Shown: positions 25,546 through 34,404, counted from the first letter of the stretch. The stretch: 64,000 nucleotides of DNA from Jannaschia sp. Os4 (GCF_016820245.1 NZ_JAFCAR010000004.1:1-64000), one strand, 5' to 3'. Numbers and translations: made by a program. The notes: generated from the sequence alone by a model not told the origin.

Positions 25546-26355
25546 CTACTCGGTCCGCGCGACCCACCCGAGGAGCAGGTCCGCCCAGCCCGCGGGGATG
25601 CCGTGCCCGCCGGGATGCAGCGCCATCTCCAGCGCCGCGCCCTCGTCGCAGTCCCAGCGCCGGAGCTGATACCGCCCTTCGGTGCCGTAGCTGCTGGGCG
25701 CGTCCCACGTGCAGCCGTTGGCGCGGCGGAACAGCGCGAGCCCCTCGAAGACGTCGCCCTGCACCCACGTGCCGCCCCGCAGCGGGCGCCCTTCCAGCGG
25801 CACGGTGGAATCGGCCCACCCATGGGTCTGCAGCAGGCGGACGGGCCCCGCGCACGCGTCGGGATGGGGGCGCCAGAACCCGCCGGCGACGGGCGCGTAG
25901 AAGGCGAAGGCGCCCGGGTCGCGGCACGCGAGGTAGGCTACTTGGAACGCGCCGTTGGAGAAGCCCGACAGGACGATGCGCGCCTCGTCGATCCCATGCC
26001 GCCCGAGATCGTCGCGCACCGCGCGCAGGAAGTCGTCGTCCGCGAGCCCCGCCTCGTCCCGGAAGGACCAGCGCCGCCCATTGCCGCCTTCGCGGGGCAG
26101 CCCGTCCGGCGCGACCACGGCCCAGCCGGCGGCCCGGAACGCCTCGACGGTCCCGCGCATCCGCAGGATGCCCGCCCCCGACCCCCCGAACCCGTGCAGC
26201 AGCATCACCGCCGGGTGCGGGCCCTCGCCCTCCGGCAGGGCGACCTGGTAGGTCCGCTCTCCGATCGTACAGGGCGCGTCCGCGTCGCAGGCGGCGCCGG
26301 GAGCGACCCCCGCGATCGACAGCGCGAGGATAAGGGCGGCGCGGAGGCGGTTCAC
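25546..26355 (-). CDS. Secreted alpha/beta hydrolase, polyhydroxybutyrate-depolymerase-like
   Basis: This 269-residue hydrolase resembles the LpqC/feruloyl-esterase and PHB-depolymerase group. A GTG start at 26355 overlaps the rhodanese stop as GTGA and gives a signal peptide (VNRLRAALILALSIAGVAPGAA). The domain has MLLHGFGGSGAG, the nucleophile in VLSGFSNGAF, an acid in THGWADSTVP, and the base in HPGGHGIPAGW. Multiple cysteines (CDADAPC, ACRD, DACAG, CTWD, CDEG) suggest disulphides, consistent with a periplasmic location. The true substrate could be short-chain polyester, feruloyl esters or other carboxylic esters. Confidence 0.82.
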   Translation of the reverse strand: MNRLRAALILALSIAGVAPGAACDADAPCTIGERTYQVALPEGEGPHPAVMLLHGFGGSGAGILRMRGTVEAFRAAGWAVVAPDGLPREGGNGRRWSFRDEAGLADDDFLRAVRDDLGRHGIDEARIVLSGFSNGAFQVAYLACRDPGAFAFYAPVAGGFWRPHPDACAGPVRLLQTHGWADSTVPLEGRPLRGGTWVQGDVFEGLALFRRANGCTWDAPSSYGTEGRYQLRRWDCDEGAALEMALHPGGHGIPAGWADLLLGWVARTE

Positions 26356-26801
26356 GGCCGCCGCACCGGAAGCCCGCGCTCGAGCCAGCCCGGACCGGCC
26401 CGCGATCCGAGCATTCCTTCCGGCACGTCCACGATCCGCGTGAACCCCGCCTCCGCCAAGCGCGCGCTCATCCGGTCCGACCGCACGCCCCGCGCGCAGA
26501 TCAGCGCGACGGGCCGGTCGCGCGCGCCGCCCGTCAGCTCCAGCAGCGCGTCCACGAAGTCGTCGCGCCGCATGTCGATCCCGTGCGCCGGCGCCGGCAG
26601 GCCCGTCCGGGCCCACTCGTCGGGCCGCCGGATGTCGACGAGGACCAGATCCCCGGACGTCGCGGCCGCCAAGGCCTCGGGCGGCGTCGCCGCGTCCCCT
26701 TCGAACCGGTCCCGCGTGAGGGCGTAGCCCGCCGCGAGCCCGCCCGCCGCCAGCGCGACCGAGCCGCCGAGGAATCCGCGAAGGAGGGTCCGTCTGTCCA
26801 T
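26352..26801 (-). CDS. Periplasmic or membrane-anchored rhodanese-like protein
   Basis: This 149-residue protein has an N-terminal twin-arginine-like leader, MDRRTLLRGFLGGSVALAAGGLAAGYAL, and then one rhodanese domain (residues 38-149). The active-site loop is CARGVR with Cys102, so persulphide transfer is possible. Conserved VDIRRPDEW lies at about residues 55-63. Its partner is unknown. The stop overlaps the GTG of the downstream esterase gene, so the two exported proteins are probably made together. The divergent chemoreceptor gene starts 95 bases away. No fused sulphurtransferase partner is present. Confidence 0.85.
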   Translation of the reverse strand: MDRRTLLRGFLGGSVALAAGGLAAGYALTRDRFEGDAATPPEALAAATSGDLVLVDIRRPDEWARTGLPAPAHGIDMRRDDFVDALLELTGGARDRPVALICARGVRSDRMSARLAEAGFTRIVDVPEGMLGSRAGPGWLERGLPVRRP

Positions 26802-26895
26802 GCCCCCGCCTAACGTCCCGCGGGGGCGGACGGAAACTCACGAAGGCGCGATCCCGTTAGGGCGATCTTCACGAACGATGGGCGAGGAGGGGCGG

Positions 26896-29619
26896 ATGGC
26901 CGAGTCGATCCATCCAGAGCCCCGACTGAAGCTTCCCCTGCGGGTGTGGATCCCCGTCCTCGCGCTGGCCTGCGTCCTCGCGTTGGGCGCCGTCGTCGCG
27001 CGCGACGCGCTCACCGGGATGGAGGAGGGGCTGACCCGCCAGCAGGAGGGTCGGCTGCGCGACCTCGCCACCCTCCAAGCGGGACTGATCGAGAATCGGC
27101 TCGCCGAGATGCGCGATGCGCTGGCCGATCACGCCGCCCGTCCGGCGACACGCGCGGCGGTCCGCGACCTCGTGACCGCGCACCGGGTCGGGCCCGCGCT
27201 GGGCGGGCCGGTCGCCGCGGCGCTCCGCGCGTCGGCGGCGGACACCGCGGCGGAGGGGCTGGCACTGCTCCGGGTGGCCCTCCACCTCGCGGCTATCGAC
27301 GTCCTCGATCCCGACGGGCGCCCGCTCCGGGTCGGTCCCGATCCCGATGCGTGGCTGACCCCGTCGCACCTCGCCGCGGCAAGGACGCTCGTGGCCACCG
27401 GCTCGCCCGGCCTGAGCATGGCCAGGGTCGCGGTCGAGGACGCGCATGGCCACCACCACCATGACGGCGGGGGCACCCACGCGGCGCATGGCGGGGCGGA
27501 GGAATGGATGGTCGTCGCCGCCGCGCCCCTCGGCGACGGTCGCGGCGGGCCCCGGCCCCATGTCGTCGCGACTTTGGGCACGGGGGCGCTGAACCTTTCC
27601 GACATCGGCGACGGGATCAGGCTGGACCTCGTCCCGACGGGTCGGGACGCGCGAATCGCGGATGGGCTAGGCGCGGTCGTGCCCGTCGACTTCGCCGGGC
27701 TCGATCTCGCGGTGCGCGCCCGCGCCCCCGCCTCCTTCGTCGAGGCGCCCTTGGCCTCCGTGCGCGGCGGGATGATCCGCGACGCGGCCGTCCTGCTCGC
27801 CCTGATCGTCGCGGTCCTCGTCGGGGCGGGCTACCTCGCGTCGCGCTCCGCCGTCCGGCTCCTCGCCGCGGCGCGCCGGATGGGCGAGGGCGATCTCGAG
27901 GGGCTCGACCTCCCCGTGGGCCAGCGCGACGAGGTCGGCGAGATCGCGCGCGCCCTCGCGCTGCTCGCGTCGCATCTCCGGGACGGGCGCGCGGCGACGG
28001 AGACCGCGCTGATGCGGAGCGCCGCGCTCGACGCCGGCTCGGCCGCCATCGCCATCGCCGATGGCGAGGGGATCGTGCGCTACGTCTCGCCCGCCGCCGA
28101 GGCTCTCCTCGCCCAGAACCCCCCGATCGGCGCGGGGGTGGAGGAGGGGCGCCGCCTCGCCATCGCGGATCAGTCCGACCTCGCCCGCAGCGCGGCCCCC
28201 GTCGCGACGGACGTCCCCACCGCGACCGGCCGCCTCCAGGTCCGGGCCTCTCCTGTGCTCGACGCCGGAATGCTGCGGCGCGGCACGGTGGTCGAGTTCA
28301 CCGACGTCACCGAGACCCGCCGCCTCGCCGCCACCGTGGGGGCGATCGACACCGCGATGCCGATGATGGAGTTCGACCGCGACGGCGGCATCGTCCCGGT
28401 GAACGCGCTCGCGCGGGACATGCTGGCGCGCCTGCAGGCGCCGGCGGTCCTCCTCGACGCGGTCGCGGCGCCGATCCAGCGCGCCGGCGAGGCCGGGCAT
28501 TCCTCCGCGCGCGTCGCCCTCGCGGACGCCGGGGGCGATCCGCTGCGCCTCGTGGGCAGCTTCGCCTCCCTGCGCGGCACGGACGGGTCCGCCTATCGGG
28601 TGCTGGGCCTGTTCGTCGACGTCACCGTGCAGACCCTCGCCGCGGAGCGGGCCGAGGCAGACCGCGAAGCGCTGCAGACCGAGCAGGCCGAGGTGGTCGA
28701 GCGCCTGCGTGCGGCGCTCTCGGCCCTCGCGCGGGGCGACCTGTCGCGCCCGCTCCGCCCCCTCGCGGGGGCGCGCCACGCGGATCTCCACCACGACTTC
28801 GAGCACGCGCGCTCCAACCTGCGCGACGCGCTCTCCACGATCCGGCACAAGGCGGACGGCATCCGCTCGGCCGTCGGCGACGTCGCGGAGGAGGGACGCG
28901 AGCTGGCGCGGCGCACCGCGCACCAGACGGATGACCTCGAGGGCAGCGCCGCGTCGCTGGAACGGCTCGCGCGGGACCTCCGGAACGTCGCGCTGCTGGC
29001 GGAGCGCACGGACGGGAGCGTCGAGCGCGCCCGCGCCGCCGCGCGCCGCACCCGCGAGGTCGTGGCGCGCACCGCCGTCGCGATGGACCAGATCTCCGGA
29101 TCCTCGACCCGCATCTCCTCCGTCCTCGACGTCCTCGGCGAGATCGCCCTCCAGACCGATCTCCTCGCCCTCAACGCTGGCATCGCGGCGGCGCGCGCCG
29201 GGCCGGCGGGCCGGGGCTTCGCCGCGGTCGCGGACGAGATCCGCGCGCTCGCGCGGCGCGCGGCGACCGCCGCGGGCGAGATCGGCGACGTCGTCAGCGA
29301 GGCCGGCGCGCACGTTGCGGGCGGCGTGGATGCCGTCGCGGAGGCCGGCGCGGCCCTGACGGAGGTGGGCGGGCAGGTCGAGAGCATCGCCTCGGCGATG
29401 GCGTCCTTCGTGGACACGGCCCGGGCGCAGAGCGCGTCGGTCGGGGCGCTGAGCGAGACGATGAGCACCCTCGACCGCGCGACCCGCGTCACCACCGGCC
29501 TCCTCGAGGACGGCGTGCAGGACAGCACCATGCTCGCGCAGGAGGCGGCGGCGCTGCTGTCCGAGGTGGACCGCTTCGCCCTGTCCCACCGCGCCGGGCC
29601 GGACGAGGCGGCCGCCTAG
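26896..29619 (+). CDS. Methyl-accepting chemotaxis protein with atypical signalling tip
   Basis: This is a 907-residue chemoreceptor. TM1 spans about residues 16-36. A periplasmic domain of about 260 residues follows, with a His-rich loop at 184-198. TM2 is at 297-315, HAMP follows, one or two PAS-like regions occupy about 390-600, and the cytoplasmic signalling hairpin covers about 690-880. The hairpin tip reads EIALQTDLLALNAGIAAARA. Compared with Tsr it has Leu for Phe373, Asp for Asn376, Ala for Glu385 and, just after, Pro for Glu391; Arg388 and GRGF remain. No CheR-tethering pentapeptide ends the protein. ATG 26896 is preferred over 26878 because GAGGAGG precedes it. Confidence 0.88.
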   Translation: MAESIHPEPRLKLPLRVWIPVLALACVLALGAVVARDALTGMEEGLTRQQEGRLRDLATLQAGLIENRLAEMRDALADHAARPATRAAVRDLVTAHRVGPALGGPVAAALRASAADTAAEGLALLRVALHLAAIDVLDPDGRPLRVGPDPDAWLTPSHLAAARTLVATGSPGLSMARVAVEDAHGHHHHDGGGTHAAHGGAEEWMVVAAAPLGDGRGGPRPHVVATLGTGALNLSDIGDGIRLDLVPTGRDARIADGLGAVVPVDFAGLDLAVRARAPASFVEAPLASVRGGMIRDAAVLLALIVAVLVGAGYLASRSAVRLLAAARRMGEGDLEGLDLPVGQRDEVGEIARALALLASHLRDGRAATETALMRSAALDAGSAAIAIADGEGIVRYVSPAAEALLAQNPPIGAGVEEGRRLAIADQSDLARSAAPVATDVPTATGRLQVRASPVLDAGMLRRGTVVEFTDVTETRRLAATVGAIDTAMPMMEFDRDGGIVPVNALARDMLARLQAPAVLLDAVAAPIQRAGEAGHSSARVALADAGGDPLRLVGSFASLRGTDGSAYRVLGLFVDVTVQTLAAERAEADREALQTEQAEVVERLRAALSALARGDLSRPLRPLAGARHADLHHDFEHARSNLRDALSTIRHKADGIRSAVGDVAEEGRELARRTAHQTDDLEGSAASLERLARDLRNVALLAERTDGSVERARAAARRTREVVARTAVAMDQISGSSTRISSVLDVLGEIALQTDLLALNAGIAAARAGPAGRGFAAVADEIRALARRAATAAGEIGDVVSEAGAHVAGGVDAVAEAGAALTEVGGQVESIASAMASFVDTARAQSASVGALSETMSTLDRATRVTTGLLEDGVQDSTMLAQEAAALLSEVDRFALSHRAGPDEAAA

Positions 29620-29910
29620 GCCGCGGTCCCCACCCGTCCGCACTCCGTCCCGGCATTCGGGTCGCATAGGGTGCCGAGGGATCGCGGTGCAGTGTCCCGA
29701 CGCACCGGTCGCCCGCGCGAGGCCAGGACGCCTTCTCCGGCGCCGGGCCAGCCACGGCCCGGCAGCTCGACGGCCGAACCCGGCGAAGGCACGAGACGCG
29801 CCTCGCGCCGCCCTTTGGCCTCATCGGGCGGGACGAGGGCGGCACGGACCACGGCGTTGCCCGGCCGGAGGACGCAGCCGCCGCGGGTGCCTCAACCGCG
29901 GCCCGCATCG
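29620..29910. other. Intergenic stretch without recognised gene
   Basis: These 291 bases separate the chemoreceptor stop from the stop of the 63-aa membrane-protein gene, so both neighbours converge here. I see no plausible gene, RNA or strong terminator hairpin with a T-run. Any transcription-end signal must be one I do not recognise. Confidence 0.6.
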
Positions 29911-30102
29911 CTAGACGGATCGCCAGCGGACCCAGCCGACGAAGAGCACGCCCGCCCCCGCGAGCGCGACGAAGTAGGCGACCGGCACGGTCCATGCCGC
30001 GAGGCCGAGCGCCCCGGCCACCGCCTTCAGGGCGAAGCCCGCCGCGATGAGGGCGATGCCGGCCCACGCGAGGCGGGAGCGGGTCAGGTAGCTGGGTCGC
30101 AT
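29911..30102 (-). CDS. Small two-helix membrane protein coupled to ccoS
   Basis: This 63-residue frame starts MRPSYLTRSRLAWAGIALIAAGFALKAVAGALGL and continues WTVPVAYFVALAGAGVLFVGWVRWRSV. That gives two clear hydrophobic helices (about residues 11-33 and 36-57) with basic ends. I do not recognise the family. Its ATG lies inside the last 19 bases of ccoS in another frame, so it is almost surely part of the ccoGHIS message and translationally coupled. A role in cbb3 oxidase assembly or copper handling is inference from position only. Confidence 0.6.
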   Translation of the reverse strand: MRPSYLTRSRLAWAGIALIAAGFALKAVAGALGLAAWTVPVAYFVALAGAGVLFVGWVRWRSV

Positions 30103-30251
30103 GGGTCGTCCTCCGGGTCGTCGATCAGGATGCGGGCGGCGTCGCCTTCGAGGTCGTCGTACTGCCCCGCGCGCAGGGTCCAGATGCAGGCCCACAGCCC
30201 CAGCCCGCCGAGCGTCAGCGACACGGGGATCAGGAGGACGAGCACGTTCAT
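30084..30251 (-). CDS. ccoS: cbb3-type cytochrome oxidase assembly protein CcoS
   Basis: CcoS is a very small single-helix membrane protein needed for cofactor insertion into cbb3 oxidase. The 55-residue product reads MNVLVLLIPVSLTLGGLGLWACIWTL in its N-terminal helix. Then comes GQYDDLEGDAARIL, which carries the family pattern QYDDLEGxAxRIL. The ATG overlaps the ccoI stop (ATGA), and the gene occupies the standard last place in ccoGHIS. It is under 60 codons and easy to miss. A further small membrane-protein gene overlaps its 3' end. Confidence 0.93.
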   Translation of the reverse strand: MNVLVLLIPVSLTLGGLGLWACIWTLRAGQYDDLEGDAARILIDDPEDDPCDPAT

Positions 30252-32350
30252 CGGCGCACCGCGTTCAGCACGACCGTGACGGACGAGGTCGACATGGCGA
30301 TGGCCGCCGCGAGCGGCGTGGCGAGGCCGGCGAGGGCGACGGGGATCGCGACGGCGTTGTAGGCGGTGGCGATCCAGAGGTTCTGGGCGACGCGCCGCAT
30401 CGCGCTCCGGGCCGCCGCGAGCGTCTTAGGGATCAGCGTCAGGTCCGGGCGGAGGATCACGGCGTCCGAGGCCACCCGCGCGGCGTCCAGCGCCGTGGCG
30501 GGCGCCATGGAGGCGTGGGCGGCCGCCAGCGCGCCCGTGTCGTTCAGCCCGTCCCCGACCATGAGGACGCGGCGCCCCGCGCGCGCGAGGTCCGTGACCA
30601 AGGCCGCCTTGGCCTCGGGGCGGACCCCGGCATGCACGGCGTCGATGCCGAGGCGCCGGGCCAGGGCGTGGGCGCGGGCGGGCGCGTCGCCCGTCACGAG
30701 GCGGACGTCGTGGCCGGCGTCCCGGAGGGCGCGGACGGCGGCCGCGGCACCGGGGCGCAGGCGCTCTTCTAGAGGGAGCGGATGCGTCGCGCCGGGCAGG
30801 CGCAGTTCCGTCCCCCCGCCGCCCCGACCGAGGAACACGGGGGCGCCGTCCCAGAGGCCGGACACGCCTTCGCCCGGCACCTCGCGCAGGTCGGCGAGCG
30901 GCGCGGGCACCGCCCCCTCCAGCGCCGCCGCCACAGCCTGCGCCGCGGGGTGGGCGGAGGCGCGGGCGAGCGAGAGCGCCACGCCCGCCGCCGCGGGCGG
31001 CAGGTCCGGCAGGGTCGCGGTCCCCTCGGTGAGCGTGCCGGTCTTGTCGAGCAGCACCGTGTCGATCTCGGCCAGCCGCTCCAAGGCGGTCGCGGACTTC
31101 AGCAGGAGCCCGGCCCGGAAGAGGCGGCCGGTCACGGCGGCCGTCACGGCGGGCACGGCGAGGCCGAGTGCGCAGGGGCAGGAGATGATGAGCGTCGCGG
31201 TCGCGACCGCGATGCCCTGCGCCGCCGAGCCCGTGGCGAGCCACCAGCCGAGGAAGGCGGCGGCGGCGAGGCCGTGGACGAGGGGCGCGTAGGCGCGGGC
31301 GGCCCGCTCGGCCATGCCGGAATGGCGATGGCGCGCGGTCTCGGCAACCTCGACCAGCGCGGCGAGGCGGCGCAGGGCGCTGTCCTCGGCGCGCGCGGTG
31401 ACCCGCAGCGTCAGGGGCGCGGCGAGCACGACCTCGCCAGCAGCGACGGCGGCCCCGGCGGGCACGGTCGCGGGCACGGCCTCCCCGGTCAGGGCGGAGC
31501 GGTCGAGCGTGGCGGCGTCCTCGGCCACCCCGTCGACGGGCGCGCGGGCGCCGGGCGTCAGCGCGATGCGGTCGCCGGGGCGCAGGTCGGCCACGGCGAC
31601 CGGGCGACGCGCGTCCCCGTCGATCAGGACCGCCCGCGGCAGCTCCAGCGCCGCGAGTGCGGCGGCCGCGGAGCGGGCGGCGGCGCGCGCGCGGTGGTCG
31701 AGGTAGCGTCCGGCGAGCAGGAAGAAGGTCAACGAGAGCGCGGCATCGAACCACGCATGCGTCCCCGCGCGGGTCAGCGTCTCGTGGAGGGACGAGCCCG
31801 CCGCGAGCGCGATGGCCACGGCGATGGGGAGGTCCATCGTCATGCGGCCGTGCCGGAGCCCGGCCCACGCGTCGGTGAAGAACGGCTGGGCGGCGAAGGC
31901 GAGGGCGGGCAGCGCGACGGCGGCGGACACCCAGTGGAAGAGGGCCCGCGTGACCTCCGTGGCGCCCGACCAGACCGCGACCGAGAGGACCATGACGTTC
32001 ATCATCGCGAAGCCGGCGACGGCCACGCGGGCGAGCAGCAGGCGGCCTGTCGCGTCGGCGGGGGCGAGGGCCGCCTCGTCGAGCTCGTGCGCCTCGTAGC
32101 CCGCGTCGCGCAGGGCGGCGAGGGCGGGCGCGGCGCCGAGGCCGGGCACGCTCGTCACGCGCACGCGGCGGCGTCCGAGGTTGACCCGCGCGGCGCGGAT
32201 GCCGGGGACGGCGCGGAGGGTCCGCTCGACGCCCGAGATGCAGCCCGCGCAGTGGATGCCGGGGAGCGAGAGGTGGACCGTCTCGCCCTCGGCCGGTCGC
32301 GCCGCCACGGCCTCGAGCCCCGGGGGGCAGGCGGGGCAGGCGGCGGTCAC
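30248..32350 (-). CDS. ccoI: Copper-translocating P-type ATPase of cbb3 assembly
   Basis: CcoI exports copper to the periplasmic side for CuB of the cbb3 oxidase. The 700-residue protein starts at GTG 32350, which overlaps the ccoH stop as GTGA. Residues 5-8 form an extra CPAC, and a heavy-metal domain GIHCAGCISGVE has Cys34 and Cys37. About eight helices are seen, with CPC at 391-393 in SCPCALGLAVP. The phosphorylated Asp435 is in DKTGTLTEG, SAHPAA provides the HP motif, and GDGLNDTGAL completes the set. It is a CopA2/FixI-type pump, slower than CopA1 exporters by family knowledge. It is the third gene of ccoGHIS. Confidence 0.95.
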   Translation of the reverse strand: MTAACPACPPGLEAVAARPAEGETVHLSLPGIHCAGCISGVERTLRAVPGIRAARVNLGRRRVRVTSVPGLGAAPALAALRDAGYEAHELDEAALAPADATGRLLLARVAVAGFAMMNVMVLSVAVWSGATEVTRALFHWVSAAVALPALAFAAQPFFTDAWAGLRHGRMTMDLPIAVAIALAAGSSLHETLTRAGTHAWFDAALSLTFFLLAGRYLDHRARAAARSAAAALAALELPRAVLIDGDARRPVAVADLRPGDRIALTPGARAPVDGVAEDAATLDRSALTGEAVPATVPAGAAVAAGEVVLAAPLTLRVTARAEDSALRRLAALVEVAETARHRHSGMAERAARAYAPLVHGLAAAAFLGWWLATGSAAQGIAVATATLIISCPCALGLAVPAVTAAVTGRLFRAGLLLKSATALERLAEIDTVLLDKTGTLTEGTATLPDLPPAAAGVALSLARASAHPAAQAVAAALEGAVPAPLADLREVPGEGVSGLWDGAPVFLGRGGGGTELRLPGATHPLPLEERLRPGAAAAVRALRDAGHDVRLVTGDAPARAHALARRLGIDAVHAGVRPEAKAALVTDLARAGRRVLMVGDGLNDTGALAAAHASMAPATALDAARVASDAVILRPDLTLIPKTLAAARSAMRRVAQNLWIATAYNAVAIPVALAGLATPLAAAIAMSTSSVTVVLNAVRR

Positions 32351-32811
32351 GGGATCCTCAGAGGAATGCGGCGGCGGAAGGGCGTGCCGTCGGGCGCCTC
32401 CAGCTCCACCCGCAGGTTCCAGTTGCCCGGCCCGAGGGCGACGGGCGCGGCGAGGGCCGCGCCGTCCCATCCGAGAGCGGGCGACGTGTCGTCGGCGACG
32501 GTGGTCGCGCGGCCCAGCGTGGCGGCGACGACGGTGGGGCGGACGGGGCCGTCGGGGCCGAGGACGGAGAGGCGGAGGGTGCCGTCCGCATGGGTCAGGC
32601 CCACCTCCCAGCCGAGCGCGTCCTGTGCGGCGCGGTCGGCGTCGAAAGTCTGCGAGGCGACGTAGCTGCTCGCGACCTCGGTGCCGGGGAAGGTGCGGAC
32701 CGCGTTGACCGCCAGCGCCACGTTGACACCGACGATGACGGTGAACCCGCCGACGAACATCGCCGCGACGTGGCGGCCCGTCAGTCTAGCCTGCGTTGCC
32801 GGTTCGCTCAT
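32347..32811 (-). CDS. ccoH: cbb3 oxidase assembly/FixH family protein
   Basis: This is a 154-residue single-pass membrane protein. A short cytoplasmic N-terminus (SEPATQARLTGRHVAAM) is followed by one helix (about residues 15-37, ending ALAVNAV). A periplasmic beta-sandwich domain with YVASQTFDADRAAQDALGWEVGL comes next, which is the FixH/CcoH signature. FixH is required for stable cbb3 assembly. The start lies 26 bases inside ccoG in another frame, and the stop overlaps ccoI, so the operon is tightly coupled. Length is normal. Confidence 0.9.
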   Translation of the reverse strand: MSEPATQARLTGRHVAAMFVGGFTVIVGVNVALAVNAVRTFPGTEVASSYVASQTFDADRAAQDALGWEVGLTHADGTLRLSVLGPDGPVRPTVVAATLGRATTVADDTSPALGWDGAALAAPVALGPGNWNLRVELEAPDGTPFRRRIPLRIP

Positions 32812-34354
32812 CGAAGCTCTCCCGTCCGTTGAAGATGGTGTCGCGGTGGGCTCGCTCGCCGTCGGCGAGATCCTCGACCCAGAAGCGGAAGCCCGTCCGC
32901 TCCCGGCCCGCGGCGGGATCCTGCGGGCGCGCGGTGACGTAGACGCGCTGGAGATGGGTCGCCGTCGGAGGAACCTCGACCGTGAGCGCGTCGGTGCCCT
33001 CCAAGGCGATGCGCAACGTGTCCGGGGCCGTGAGGGCGAGGTGGAAGGTCCGCGCCTCGCCGTGCTTGTTGCGCAGGCGGATGTCGTAGGCGTTGCGCAC
33101 CGAGCCGTCCGACAGCGTGACGAAGGTGGGGTTGCGGACCGGCGAGACGGTCATCGCGATCTCGGGCCGGACGAACAGCGCGACGAGCAGCGCGACCCCG
33201 ATGGCCGCCCAAGCGGCGGTGTAGATCAGCGTGCGCGGGCGCAGCACGTGGCGCCACGCGGGGGCGGGGGACCATCCGCCCGCGTAGGGGCGCACGTCGG
33301 CGGTCTCGCCCGGCTCCACCGGCGGCCGGTCGTCGAGGGCGAGGTAGTCGATCAGACCGCGCGGACGATCCAGCTTGGCCATCACGTCGTCGCAGGCGTC
33401 GATGCAGAGCGCGCAGGTGATGCACTCCATCTGCTGGCCCTCGCGGATGTCGATGCCCATCGGGCAGACCGCGACGCAGGCGTTGCAGTCGACGCAGTCG
33501 CCGAGGACGGCGCCGTCGCGGGCCGTGCGGGGGGCGGCGACCTCCTTCGAGGCGGCCGCCCCGTAGCGCGCGGTCGCGGCGCTTCCCACGTCCTCGGCCA
33601 CGGCTTGGCGGCGGACGCCGCCCCGCCCGCGGGGCTCGCCGCGCCAATCGCGGTAGCCCACCGTCAGGGTGCCGGGGTCCATCATCGCGCCTTGGATGCG
33701 CGGCCACGGGCACATGTAGATGCAGACCTGCTCCCGCATGAACCCGCCGAGGACGAAGGTCGTGGCGGTCAGCAGCGCGATGGTGGCGTAGGCCACGGGG
33801 GCGGCCCGGCCGGTGGCGAGGTCGCGGAGCAGCGTGGGGGCGTCGGCGAAGTAGAACACCCACGCACCGCCGGTCGCGGCGGAGATCAGCAGCCAGAGGG
33901 TCCACTTGGTCGCCCGCAGGCGCGCCTTGCGCGCGTTCCACGGGGCGTGGTGGAGCCGGATCTGGGCGTTGCGGTCGCCTTCGACCCGGCGCTCCACCCA
34001 GAGGAAGAGGTCGGTCCACACGGTCTGCGGGCAGGCGTAGCCGCACCAGACGCGACCGAGGGCGGAGGTGAAGAGGAACAGCCCGAGGCCGGCCATGATG
34101 AGGAGGCCCGCCACGAGCCAGAACTCGTGCGGCCAGATCTCGATCCAGAAGAAGTAGAAGCGCCGGCGGGCGAGGTCCACGAGCACGGCTTGGTCCGGCA
34201 GGTTCGGCCCGCGGTCCCAGCGCAGCCACGGCGTGACGTAGTATATCCCGAGCGTCACCCACAGGATCGCCCACTTGAGCGTGCGGAAGCGGCCCGCCAC
34301 GCGGCGGGGGAAGATCGGCTCGCGCGCGGCGAAGAGGGCGGGGGCGTCGGTCAT
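32786..34354 (-). CDS. ccoG: Iron-sulphur membrane protein CcoG (RdxA/FixG)
   Basis: CcoG is a polyferredoxin-like cupric reductase that feeds copper to cbb3 assembly. The 522-residue protein has about five helices. The motifs WCGYACPQTVW (near residue 103) and YMCPWPRIQGAM (near residue 213) are present. Two 4Fe-4S motifs, CVDCNACVAVCP and CITCALCIDACD, lie between about residues 285 and 330. A periplasmic immunoglobulin-like C-terminal domain completes it. Between YRDWRGEPRGR and GDCVDC there are about 35 extra Ala/Arg-rich residues that I do not expect in typical homologues. An FnrL box is centred 43 bases upstream of the ATG. First gene of ccoGHIS. Confidence 0.95.
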   Translation of the reverse strand: MTDAPALFAAREPIFPRRVAGRFRTLKWAILWVTLGIYYVTPWLRWDRGPNLPDQAVLVDLARRRFYFFWIEIWPHEFWLVAGLLIMAGLGLFLFTSALGRVWCGYACPQTVWTDLFLWVERRVEGDRNAQIRLHHAPWNARKARLRATKWTLWLLISAATGGAWVFYFADAPTLLRDLATGRAAPVAYATIALLTATTFVLGGFMREQVCIYMCPWPRIQGAMMDPGTLTVGYRDWRGEPRGRGGVRRQAVAEDVGSAATARYGAAASKEVAAPRTARDGAVLGDCVDCNACVAVCPMGIDIREGQQMECITCALCIDACDDVMAKLDRPRGLIDYLALDDRPPVEPGETADVRPYAGGWSPAPAWRHVLRPRTLIYTAAWAAIGVALLVALFVRPEIAMTVSPVRNPTFVTLSDGSVRNAYDIRLRNKHGEARTFHLALTAPDTLRIALEGTDALTVEVPPTATHLQRVYVTARPQDPAAGRERTGFRFWVEDLADGERAHRDTIFNGRESFDERTGNAG

Positions 34355-34390
34355 CTGTTCGGCTCATCGCGCGTGGGCGCCGGGCGCGCC

Positions 34391-34404
34391 TTGACGGGGA
34401 TCAA
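34391..34404. promoter_or_regulatory. FNR/FnrL-type binding site before ccoG
   Basis: TTGAC-GGGG-ATCAA, one mismatch from a perfect dyad, is centred about 43 bases upstream of the ccoG ATG. It implies a separate oxygen-responsive start for ccoGHIS. Confidence 0.75.
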
